Virus record (IMG/VR): IMGVR_UViG_3300009412_001249
Coordinates: 1-23,976 of that record
Reading direction: 5' to 3' (one strand)
Length of the DNA: 23,976 nucleotides
DNA from: a virus
The notes under the pieces were generated by a model, which was given only the letters and a program-made list of their open reading frames with translations, was not told the origin of the DNA and did no database searches. This document shows, piece after piece, positions 7,027 to 12,997 of the stretch (its first letter is position 1; each line of letters starts with the position of its first letter). A program made the position numbers and the translations under genes.

Positions 7027-8284
7027 AGGCCAGGGCAACGCGCTCGTGTTCCAAAATCTCGTCTACAGTTAGCGGCACGATGTCGAGTCCATCGTCTACG
7101 TTGGCCCTTTTGATCTCCCGCATGGCTCCATCGGTGAATCCAAAGGCGACGAAATACCCGTGCAATCGTTTGTCGCGCCGCATGGCTGTCTCAAACTTGT
7201 CGATGTCTGGGCGGCCCACGCGGTCTACTTGCTTAACCTGAATCGGATACCACTTGTCGAGAGTCTCTAGGAAGTCCCCCTGATGGCTCTTTTCAATGTC
7301 CGCCAGATAGAGCCTGCCGTCTATTCCAAGATCGCCGACCTTCACGCGGTTCGGTATCCCTCCCAAGGCAACCACCGCCCAGTTCTCGAATTCGAAGTGA
7401 GGCATGTGGCGGAGTTCATTGGCCGTCTTGGGCAGGTCACGGATTTCAAAGGCTTCCCCAGCTTTCAAGCCCAGCCGGTCTTCCAGCCGTTGCGCCATCA
7501 CACGGCAAGCGGTGGGGGAAACGTCGATACCTATCCAGCCTCTCTTGTGAAGCGCCGAGGCTTCCAGGGTCGTGCCGCACCCACAGAAGGCATCCAAGAC
7601 AAGACCGTCTCGCGGGCAAAGGGTCTGAATAAGCCGCTCTAGTAGCGGTAAGGGTTTCTGTGTAGGCCACCCAAGCCGTACCTTTGCAGAGGGAGCTTCG
7701 GGCTGGATATCCGACCATACATCGTCGGGGTGCTTCCCTTTTGGATTCAACTTCTGGGGGCCATAGTCGTGCCCTTCACGGACATTGCCGATGTGGTGAC
7801 TGAACCGCTCAACGGTGGCGGCCGCGTAAGGCATGCGTGCGGGGTCAGGGTCGAAGTACCATGTCGAGCCTTTCGTATACCAAAGCAGGGCATCATGACG
7901 GCGCGCGAATCGCTTTGGGGATACCCCTGCGCCCCTGTAATACCAGATAAGTTCGTTCTGGAAGTTGTCAAAGCCAAATATACGGTCGGACTCTACCTTC
8001 ACGTAGTGGCTAGCATGCCAGTCACAATGATAGACAAAGCTACCGTCTGGCTTCAAAATGCGGTGGATTTCCTTTAGCCGAGGGCGCATCCAATCCAGAT
8101 ACGTCATAGCGTCCCCAAAACGGTCCGTGAATGATCGTCGTTCCTGGGCCTCGCCCCAAAAGACCTCGTAGTTCCGGCTACTGTTGAACGGAGGGTCGAT
8201 ATAGACGAGATCAATGGACTCATCAGGGACGTACTTTTGCAACACCTCCAGATTGTCTCCGCAGTAGATGACATTGCTGTCCAT
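7025..8284 (-). CDS. Beta-class DNA methyltransferase fused to a PD-(D/E)XK (Mrr-like) nuclease domain
   Basis: A 419-residue protein. Residues 1 to about 270 are a methyltransferase with motif IV DPPF at 30-33 before motif I DAFCGCGTT at 231-239, the beta-class order; DPPF suggests adenine-N6 or cytosine-N4 methylation. Residues about 295-419 form a second domain with FENWAVVALGG, GDLGIDG (Asp322) and PIQVKQ (Gln349, Lys351), then VGRPDIDKFETA and GYFVAFGFT. This is the D...QxK layout of Mrr-type restriction nucleases, seen fused to methyltransferases in other bacteria. It might act as a one-protein restriction-modification enzyme or as a methyltransferase with a DNA-binding tail. It abuts the 336-aa gene upstream without a gap. 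Target sequence unknown. Confidence 0.85.
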   Translation of the reverse strand: MDSNVIYCGDNLEVLQKYVPDESIDLVYIDPPFNSSRNYEVFWGEAQERRSFTDRFGDAMTYLDWMRPRLKEIHRILKPDGSFVYHCDWHASHYVKVESDRIFGFDNFQNELIWYYRGAGVSPKRFARRHDALLWYTKGSTWYFDPDPARMPYAAATVERFSHHIGNVREGHDYGPQKLNPKGKHPDDVWSDIQPEAPSAKVRLGWPTQKPLPLLERLIQTLCPRDGLVLDAFCGCGTTLEASALHKRGWIGIDVSPTACRVMAQRLEDRLGLKAGEAFEIRDLPKTANELRHMPHFEFENWAVVALGGIPNRVKVGDLGIDGRLYLADIEKSHQGDFLETLDKWYPIQVKQVDRVGRPDIDKFETAMRRDKRLHGYFVAFGFTDGAMREIKRANVDDGLDIVPLTVDEILEHERVALA

Positions 8285-9295
8285 TTATGCCCTGCCTCGG
8301 CTACTGTCCGCTAGGTCGTCAAGCTTGGTCCAAATCTGTTGGAACGCTGCCGCTTGTCCCTCTAGCCCAAGAATAAAGTCCCTCGCCACCGAAACCGGGG
8401 GTGGGATATTCTCTCGTCGGACATCCCATAGGGCAGGTTGCCAGTCTATAGGCCACGCCTGGGTCCGGGCCTGCTCCATTAAATATCGGTTGGCTTGCCT
8501 GTATTGGCGCGTCAGTCTTGGCGAATTCAGCCAAAGCTTAAGAACGTAATCGTCACCATCGTCTGTATGCATACCAACTTCGGGCCGCACCAAGATCGTG
8601 AGTCCAGCGACGTTAACTTCGACAGGCAGAACGTCAAATAAGGACGCGTTCAGGCGCTTCCAATGACGGATGTATGCCTCGCCTATCTGCCTGAAGTGTT
8701 CTTTCTTAAGGTTGTTTCTTTGGCTAGCAAGAAACTGTTCCAGAGCAGATTCAAACACCTCGATATCATTGGTTTGCCAATGTGTGCGCCGGAGGATATT
8801 TCGTAGGTCGTTATAGTAGTCTCGCCCTGCATACCCCTCAGGGTCGGATTGCTGAATCCGAATATCCCGGACGATACGCACCTTGTCAGGCGGCCTAGCT
8901 TCATAGAATCGAGCGAAGCTTGCTATCGGCACAGTCGGCATTGGACACCCTGAATTCTGGGGGGTATACTCTTGTGCGGGGGCATACGCCCCTATTTTAG
9001 GGGAGTATGCCCCAAATTTGCGGGCCTGTCTATCTCTCGTGGGGGCTAGGGGCTTGGGAAGAATCTCGAACATCTGCCGACCGTACAGGATGTCCTCCAA
9101 GTACAACTCTTTACATGAATTGCAAGGGGCATACGGGGTCGGGCCATCGTTGGGTTCTGGTTCTTCTGCCCAGGATGCGCCGTCACAGATACGGACCCGC
9201 TCACCAGTGGCTCGCTCAAACCAGAAGTGGGTAGTCGGATTCAGACCGCGTGGTCGGCCCGTTTCAATGTTCATCGCGGTGTTGTCCATAGCCAT
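8285..9295 (-). CDS. Uncharacterised partner of the methyltransferase-nuclease
   Basis: A 336-residue protein. ATG 9295 follows AAGGA at a good distance, and the gene ends one base before the methyltransferase start, so the two are surely co-transcribed. The N-terminal third has an HFWFERATGER opening, one CNSC pair at residues 58-61 and a GAYSP/GAYAP repeat encoded by a strong inverted repeat. The C-terminal two thirds (from about residue 125) are well-formed alpha/beta sequence: ASFARFYE, RDYYNDLRNILRRTHW, then VEVNVAGLTILVRPEVGM, DDGDDYVLKLWLNSPRLT. I recall similar sequences only as hypothetical proteins. The D-D-x-x-L-K strand pair could belong to a divergent nuclease-like fold, but that is a guess. 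Confidence 0.8.
   Translation of the reverse strand: MAMDNTAMNIETGRPRGLNPTTHFWFERATGERVRICDGASWAEEPEPNDGPTPYAPCNSCKELYLEDILYGRQMFEILPKPLAPTRDRQARKFGAYSPKIGAYAPAQEYTPQNSGCPMPTVPIASFARFYEARPPDKVRIVRDIRIQQSDPEGYAGRDYYNDLRNILRRTHWQTNDIEVFESALEQFLASQRNNLKKEHFRQIGEAYIRHWKRLNASLFDVLPVEVNVAGLTILVRPEVGMHTDDGDDYVLKLWLNSPRLTRQYRQANRYLMEQARTQAWPIDWQPALWDVRRENIPPPVSVARDFILGLEGQAAAFQQIWTKLDDLADSSRGRA
8979..9013. repeat. 35-bp near-perfect inverted repeat inside the 336-aa gene
   Basis: Arms at 8979-8993 (GGGGCATACGCCCCT) and 8999-9013 (AGGGGAGTATGCCCC) pair over 14 of 15 positions around a 5-base ATTTT loop. A related GGGGTATACT follows nearby at 8961-8970. The element lies in coding sequence and gives a GAYxP residue repeat. 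It has no T-run on either side that would make a good intrinsic terminator. It could be an inserted palindromic element or an RNA control hairpin. Confidence 0.88.
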
Positions 9296-9352
9296 CGGAA
9301 TCCTTGGCTCCAGGCCAACGCATACATGGGCTTGTCGGTGTAATCTGATCGG

Positions 9353-9601
9353 TCATTGCAACTCCTCAATCGGGCGCTCCAGGTAGACGTTACCCGGTCC
9401 GTCCGGTAACTCGATCGCGCCGAACCGTAGGTGCCGATCCCTTAGCATCTCTACCGTGACCCTAGCGGCCCGGAGACGCTTACCAGCTAGCTCGTTGTAC
9501 TCTGTTCTCGCCGCGAACTCGTGCTCCTCGGCGCACCCGCACGGGTATACGGCCTTGTTCTGGCCGCATAGCTCGCAGGTCTCGAAATGGTCGAGCATCA
9601 C
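9353..9601 (-). CDS. Small zinc-finger-like early protein
   Basis: An 82-residue protein whose ATG 9601 overlaps the stop of the preceding gene as ATGA. Cysteines at 9, 12, 21 and 23 (CELCG then PCGC) form a likely metal site at the N-terminus. The rest is a charged helix (AARTEYNELAGKRLRAARV). Such proteins are common in early phage operons and often act as small DNA- or protein-binding modulators. No specific family was recognised. A 57-base gap separates it from the 336-aa gene. Confidence 0.72.
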   Translation of the reverse strand: MMLDHFETCELCGQNKAVYPCGCAEEHEFAARTEYNELAGKRLRAARVTVEMLRDRHLRFGAIELPDGPGNVYLERPIEELQ

Positions 9602-10008
9602 TTCGGCTCCTTCGGGCGGATCGCCAGCACCGGAGGCTTAGGCTTCGCTGCCCCTTCGATGATAGCCTGCACCCTGTTGCCGTACTTCACCCACGTCTTC
9701 ACCTGCTGCATATTCCACGACTCCGCTACTACGACCGTCTCCTCGTGCTCGGGAGTATACCCCTTCGCCAACACCTCGGGCGGGATAAGCTCCCGAAGCG
9801 GGTGGAGCTTCGAGCGGTCCCACTCGTTCTTCGTAGCCAGTTCGACTACGTGCGTCGGGTGGTCGAGGGCGGTCGCGCCGTCCTCCTGCATCGACCGGGT
9901 GATCGCCCAGCCGAGGCGGTCCCGGTCCTCGGTGTCCTTCCTGATACGCTCGTCCAGGGCGCCCCACCGCCTTACCAATTCTTCCATGTCTCGGGTCCCT
10001 TCGTTCAT
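9598..10008 (-). CDS. Hypothetical early protein
   Basis: A 136-residue protein from ATG 10008 (preceded by a G-rich GGGGGGAG); ATG 9987 is an alternative. The first 50 residues are a charged helix (MEELVRRWGALDERIRKDTE), the middle contains HPTHVVELATKNEWDRSKLH, and the end is basic and Pro-rich (KPKPPVLAIRPKEPK). There are no cysteines, membrane segments or known motifs. It is the fourth gene of the leftward operon. Not recognised. Confidence 0.7.
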   Translation of the reverse strand: MNEGTRDMEELVRRWGALDERIRKDTEDRDRLGWAITRSMQEDGATALDHPTHVVELATKNEWDRSKLHPLRELIPPEVLAKGYTPEHEETVVVAESWNMQQVKTWVKYGNRVQAIIEGAAKPKPPVLAIRPKEPK

Positions 10009-10026
10009 TACTCCCCCCCTTTGGAT

Positions 10027-10668
10027 TTACCTATCCACTTGCAGCGGGCTCTTGCTGACGTATACCCGGAGGGCGTTCTGCGCCTCCTCGTGCTGGCGCT
10101 CCAATTCCAGCATCGCCTCGTGTAGTTTCGCCGCGTCCTTCAATGCGTTCATCGCCTTGTCGGCACGGTCTGCTAAGTCCATTGCCCCGTCGTGGACGAT
10201 CTGTAGCAGGTCAAGCGTTGGTAGTGAATCGGTATCGGTCCGCTTGTTTACCTTGGGCACCGGCGTTACGATATCGCCTGCCTCCGGCGCCGCGGTAAAG
10301 GTCCGTACGGGGTCCGGTGCGGGCGCCGTAGGTTTTGCCGACTGGCACGAGTTGCACCGGCGCTGGTGGTAGTCAAGCGTCTGAGCGCCGACGGCGTAGA
10401 GGCCGCATCGCGCCTTGAGTACGTCGCCCTCCGGGGCGGTATTGGTGGCCGAGCTTATGTTAAAGTCGCTGCGGACCTTGTCGAGCCACGGCGTGCCGAC
10501 CCCGTGATCCTTGCGGATGCGCGCGTAGGTGACGTAATTGCTATCTACCGCCAGGACGGCGACGCCGCCGTGCCGCAGGTGTGAACGCAACCGCGCCGCC
10601 TGTACCGCGCCCTTGCACTTGAGTCGAACCCATCGCATCGTCGCCGACTCTATTGTTAGGGTATCCAT
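10027..10668 (-). CDS. Hypothetical early protein with zinc-like motif and C-terminal coiled coil
   Basis: A 213-residue protein with AAGGAGGGG before ATG 10668. The N-terminal half holds a small alpha/beta region (TYARIRKDHGVGTPWLDKV) and a Cys/His group (ARCGLYAVG, then HQRRCNSCQ at about 99-107). A Pro/Ala linker follows, then a long charged helix (DLADRADKAMNALKDAAKLH, ELERQHEEAQNAL) typical of a coiled coil. The modular layout suggests a DNA- or protein-binding head on a multimerising tail. No family was recognised. Confidence 0.7.
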   Translation of the reverse strand: MDTLTIESATMRWVRLKCKGAVQAARLRSHLRHGGVAVLAVDSNYVTYARIRKDHGVGTPWLDKVRSDFNISSATNTAPEGDVLKARCGLYAVGAQTLDYHQRRCNSCQSAKPTAPAPDPVRTFTAAPEAGDIVTPVPKVNKRTDTDSLPTLDLLQIVHDGAMDLADRADKAMNALKDAAKLHEAMLELERQHEEAQNALRVYVSKSPLQVDR

Positions 10669-10688
10669 ATCCCCTCCTTGTTGAATGA

Positions 10689-10715
10689 GGGCCGGGGTTG
10701 TGGCGGCCCCGGCCC
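10689..10715. other. Perfect 9-bp GC hairpin between two early genes
   Basis: GGGCCGGGG (10689-10697) pairs with CCCCGGCCC (10707-10715) around a 9-base loop, in the 58-base gap after the 10727-11197 gene in the leftward operon. No T-run follows on the minus strand, so it is not a standard intrinsic terminator. It may tune mRNA stability or read-through within the operon. Confidence 0.7.
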
Positions 10716-10726
10716 CCAGGGTTGCA

Positions 10727-11197
10727 CTACGCTGCTTTGAAGCCAGGGCAGCTACATCGCGCCCGGCCTTCCATTGTCTCCGCCCGGCAGTTGGAGCCGA
10801 ACTCGTGGTCGTCGTAGTAGTGTTCGCACGAGCACTCCGCGTCGGCCGTCGGTCCTGAATTCGCCCTGCGGGTAGCCGCCCCGGCCTGGGCTCTATCCGA
10901 CCTCGCCGCCGCCATGATGTTGGCGGCGTGGTGGAATAGCTTCTCCACGACCTCGTGCGGCAGGGCGATCCGGTGGCCTACGTTGTCGAGGTCGACCCAC
11001 TGGACGACGAGCGACCAGCGCCCGTCCATGCGGTCCACATCGCCGACGTACGTTACTCGCTGGAGCAGGTCACCGGCCTGGCTCCATTCCTTGAGGGGCA
11101 TTCCATCATCGGCCTTCGCCGTCTTCCCGCTCGGGAGCGCGGTCGTGACCGTGAACCGTCGATGGTGGTGGCCCGGTAGCCGGGTTGTCTTCGTCAT
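10727..11197 (-). CDS. Hypothetical early protein with C-terminal Cys/His cluster
   Basis: A 156-residue protein; AAAGGAGGT precedes ATG 11197 at ideal spacing. The first 95 residues form a compact beta-rich domain (RRFTVTTALPSGKTAKADDG, VVQWVDLDNVGHRIALPHEV) that looks like a small binding fold. After an Ala-rich linker, the last 37 residues contain CSCEHYYDDHEFGSNC and CSCPGF, five cysteines and two histidines that could hold one or two metal ions. The end is a pattern I recall from short actinophage proteins. Role unknown. Confidence 0.7.
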   Translation of the reverse strand: MTKTTRLPGHHHRRFTVTTALPSGKTAKADDGMPLKEWSQAGDLLQRVTYVGDVDRMDGRWSLVVQWVDLDNVGHRIALPHEVVEKLFHHAANIMAAARSDRAQAGAATRRANSGPTADAECSCEHYYDDHEFGSNCRAETMEGRARCSCPGFKAA

Positions 11198-11280
11198 TCG
11201 CTACCTCCTTTGTTCGATTTGGCCCGCGCCTTGCCACGGGGCCGTGGGGTTTACGCCCGCCCGAAGGCGGACGGACTCAC

Positions 11281-11706
11281 CTAGCACCTCGCGCAGTGCT
11301 TCGCGTGCTCAACTATCACGTTACGAGGTTCGGGCTTCGGCTCGCCCTTGCAAGGCCCGTGCACCTCGAAGACGATCCCCATAAAGCCGTTGACCTTGAT
11401 GTACCGATGGGTGCCGTCGTGGAAATGGACGTACTGATACTCGCCCGGCCCTTCCCACGGAAGCGGGCGGATCATGTAGGCGTCTCGGTCGGTGGGCTCC
11501 TTGAGGATTTCCCAGAGCGCGTGGGCGTGGGCCTCGCCCGCCTCGATGGCTAGCTTCGCTTCCTTGAACCCGTCGCGGTTGAGCGAGCAGGCCCCGAGGT
11601 CGCCGATGGCCTCGTAGCGCCTCTCCGCTCGCTGCTGGTACTTCAACTTCACTTCAATGATTCGGTCTACTTCTAGTATCTCGCCGTTGTAGGTGTAAAC
11701 GTGCAC
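11281..11706 (-). CDS. Hypothetical early protein, first clear gene of the leftward operon
   Basis: A 141-residue protein starting at GTG 11706, six bases after GAGGAG. It contains YNGEILEVDRIIEVKLKYQQ, a stretch rich in His and Tyr (YQYVHFHDGTHRYIKVNGFM), and ends HAKHCARC. The fold cannot be assigned. It is the first well-supported gene downstream of the leftward promoter near 11945, so it is probably expressed early. An 83-base gap follows before the next gene, which has its own ribosome binding site. Confidence 0.65.
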   Translation of the reverse strand: MHVYTYNGEILEVDRIIEVKLKYQQRAERRYEAIGDLGACSLNRDGFKEAKLAIEAGEAHAHALWEILKEPTDRDAYMIRPLPWEGPGEYQYVHFHDGTHRYIKVNGFMGIVFEVHGPCKGEPKPEPRNVIVEHAKHCARC

Positions 11707-11916
11707 CGTCGTCTCCTCTAAGGTTTCGGCCCGGCTGGGGCCTCGTCAGCAGGGGTGTCCCTTTCATCCCCTGAACCTTTGCCGCCTCGTCGCCGGGTCC
11801 GGGTTCGCCGCTCTCGAAGCTCCCCCCTTGCACCGCCTGCCGGGCTTGGTTTGGGTTGGTTGTCGTCACCACCGTTTGTTGTTCGTACTCTCTAGCTACC
11901 TCCTGATTGTAAAGGC

Positions 11917-11945
11917 ATTGTCAGGCATAGAATCCCACTTGTCAA
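11917..11945 (-). promoter_or_regulatory. Leftward sigma-70-type promoter
   Basis: On the minus strand, TTGACA (11945-11940) is followed after 17 bases by GACAAT (11922-11917). The -35 is perfect and the -10 matches TATAAT at four of six positions. Transcription would start near 11910 and read the operon down to 6685. The first 200 bases of that transcript hold an AGGAGGT (11904-11898) with no start codon close behind it, then a poorly supported ORF from 11872. I see no convincing gene between 11707 and 11910. Confidence 0.62.
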
Positions 11946-11965
11946 CCCCTGCGGAGGGTATTGAC
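11941..11965. promoter_or_regulatory. Operator-like imperfect palindrome between the divergent promoters
   Basis: The 25-bp stretch starts GTCAA, has CC...GG inside, and ends TTGAC. Its outer five bases on each side are perfectly complementary and are themselves parts of the -35 boxes of the leftward (TTGACA) and rightward (TTGACG) promoters. A dimeric repressor bound here would cover both -35 elements. The adjacent XRE genes are the obvious candidates to bind it. Confidence 0.5.
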
Positions 11966-11990
11966 GAGGCAATGCAAGGCCGTTTATACT
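11961..11990 (+). promoter_or_regulatory. Rightward promoter giving a leaderless mRNA
   Basis: TTGACG (11961-11966), an 18-base spacer and TATACT (11985-11990). The next gene's ATG is at 11998, seven bases after the -10, exactly where transcription is expected to start. There is no room for a ribosome binding site, so the repressor mRNA should begin at or within a base of its AUG, as for λ cI from its maintenance promoter. Confidence 0.65.
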
Positions 11991-11997
11991 TCCGAGT

Positions 11998-12207
11998 ATG
12001 AGTATTCTCAAGGGACTCCGAGAAGCCAAACTACTAACCCAGGCTGAGTTGTCGGCCTTGAGCGGTATCAGCATCCAAGCCATCGCTTCCTACGAGAACG
12101 GGCGGCGTCACCAGATGCGTTTCCGTACCGCGAAGGCGCTGGCACCGCACCTGGGGATCGAAGCGGGGGACCTCCGCACTCAGTTGATGGCGGAGACGGT
12201 GGCGTGA
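11998..12207 (+). CDS. XRE-family repressor-type regulator (leaderless)
   Basis: A 69-residue protein consisting of one XRE/Cro-CI type helix-turn-helix: LTQAELSALSGISIQAIASY at about 13-32 followed by ENGRR, the hallmark of the family, then a helix ending in GIEAGDLR. It has no C-terminal dimerisation or RecA-sensitive domain, so it is Cro-like in size rather than CI-like. The ATG lies at the predicted transcription start. It probably binds the palindrome upstream and controls both divergent promoters. Its stop overlaps the start of a second XRE gene. Confidence 0.88.
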   Translation: MSILKGLREAKLLTQAELSALSGISIQAIASYENGRRHQMRFRTAKALAPHLGIEAGDLRTQLMAETVA

Positions 12208-12416
12208 CTTTCCGGCGCGCTCGGCAACTCGCCAATTATAGCCAGGAGTCTTTAGCAAGGGCAGCCGACGTGTCTCTTTCGACTATTGTCCGACTTGACC
12301 AGCGGCACCGTCGTCCCTATGGGCCTCACCCTACGACGGTTACTAAGGTCGCGACGGCTCTCGGGAAGACGGCAGAGGAGCTACGAGCAATCATCGAGAG
12401 GAACGGAGGGAGTTAA
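12204..12416 (+). CDS. Second XRE-like helix-turn-helix protein
   Basis: A 70-residue protein from GTG 12204, sharing bases with the previous TGA (GTGA). Helix-turn-helix residues are about 12-32 (YSQESLARAADVSLSTIVRL). The recognition region is followed by an unusual basic stretch, QRHRRPYGPHP, then VTKVATALGKTAEELRAII, a typical XRE end. Two XRE proteins translated in tandem could form a heterodimer or act in turn as repressor and antirepressor; which one sets lysogeny is not visible. Confidence 0.82.
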   Translation: MTFRRARQLANYSQESLARAADVSLSTIVRLDQRHRRPYGPHPTTVTKVATALGKTAEELRAIIERNGGS

Positions 12417-12418
12417 TC

Positions 12419-12997
12419 ATGGCGGAAGACCCGGTACGTCGAACCGTCGAGCTAGAGGTTCTGAGCGCGGCCGAGACGGAATCCAAGCGGGAGCCGTACG
12501 AGCCGCAGTGGGAGCTATCGGTCAAGATTCCGTCCATATCTAACTACCCGTCGAAGATGTGGATTCCCCGCAACCCGGATAAGGGCGCGCCGCCCCGGCA
12601 GACCTTCACCTCGATCATCGAGCGGGGCAAGCTCAAGCAGGACAAGGACGGGCAGTACGACAACCATTACCAGTGGAACCTCGTTAAGCTCAACGCTGGG
12701 CACGGCCACTGGAACCTCGTTAAGCTCAACGCTGGGCACGGCCACCAGGAGGCCCCAACAGGCCCCCAGCCCGACGTTTCGGCTCCTCGGATACCCGAGG
12801 ACACGATGAAGCCGGATCACCCCTCTAAACGGCGGAGTATCGAGCGCCAGGGGGCCGTCGACAAGGCGATAGCCTACTACAGCATCGGCGGCGGCGCGAA
12901 GGACGTGCGCTTAAATGAAGACCTCCTGGCGACGGCCGAGGCCATCTATCGGTGGATCAGCCAGGAGCCTACCCCGGCCGAGGAGTTAGGCTTGTAA
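12419..12997 (+). CDS. Hypothetical early protein, possible single-strand DNA-binding type
   Basis: A 192-residue protein with GGAGGGAG before ATG 12419. Residues about 28-90 (QWELSVKIPSISNYPSKMWI, later KDGQYDNHYQWNLVKLN) look like strands of a small beta barrel, and similar text occurs in phage proteins placed before replication genes. A Pro-rich linker follows, then a helical C-terminal part (AVDKAIAYYSIGGG, LATAEAIYRWIS). The first part carries an exact in-frame 12-residue duplication. A role as an OB-fold DNA-binding or replication accessory protein is suggested by context only. Its stop overlaps the initiator's ATG. Confidence 0.72.
   Translation: MAEDPVRRTVELEVLSAAETESKREPYEPQWELSVKIPSISNYPSKMWIPRNPDKGAPPRQTFTSIIERGKLKQDKDGQYDNHYQWNLVKLNAGHGHWNLVKLNAGHGHQEAPTGPQPDVSAPRIPEDTMKPDHPSKRRSIERQGAVDKAIAYYSIGGGAKDVRLNEDLLATAEAIYRWISQEPTPAEELGL
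12674..12745 (+). repeat. Exact 36-bp tandem duplication inside a coding gene
   Basis: The 36-base unit at 12674-12709 is repeated without change at 12710-12745, giving WNLVKLNAGHGH twice. Because no silent changes separate the copies, the duplication is recent or is maintained. It keeps the frame. Slipped-strand replication is the likely cause; an assembly artefact is possible. Confidence 0.93.

Noticed and set aside
9587-10372. 261-aa plus-strand ORF opposite the early operon
   Set aside because: Ser/Cys-rich composition typical of an antisense frame over real minus-strand genes that have ribosome binding sites and overlaps.
10689-10715. Reading the GC hairpin as an intrinsic terminator
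   Set aside because: No T-run follows on either strand, and the operon appears to continue downstream.
11654-11872. 72-aa minus-strand ORF at the head of the leftward operon
   Set aside because: It overlaps the better-supported 11281-11706 gene by 53 bases, has no well-spaced ribosome binding site and ends in the shadow of that gene.
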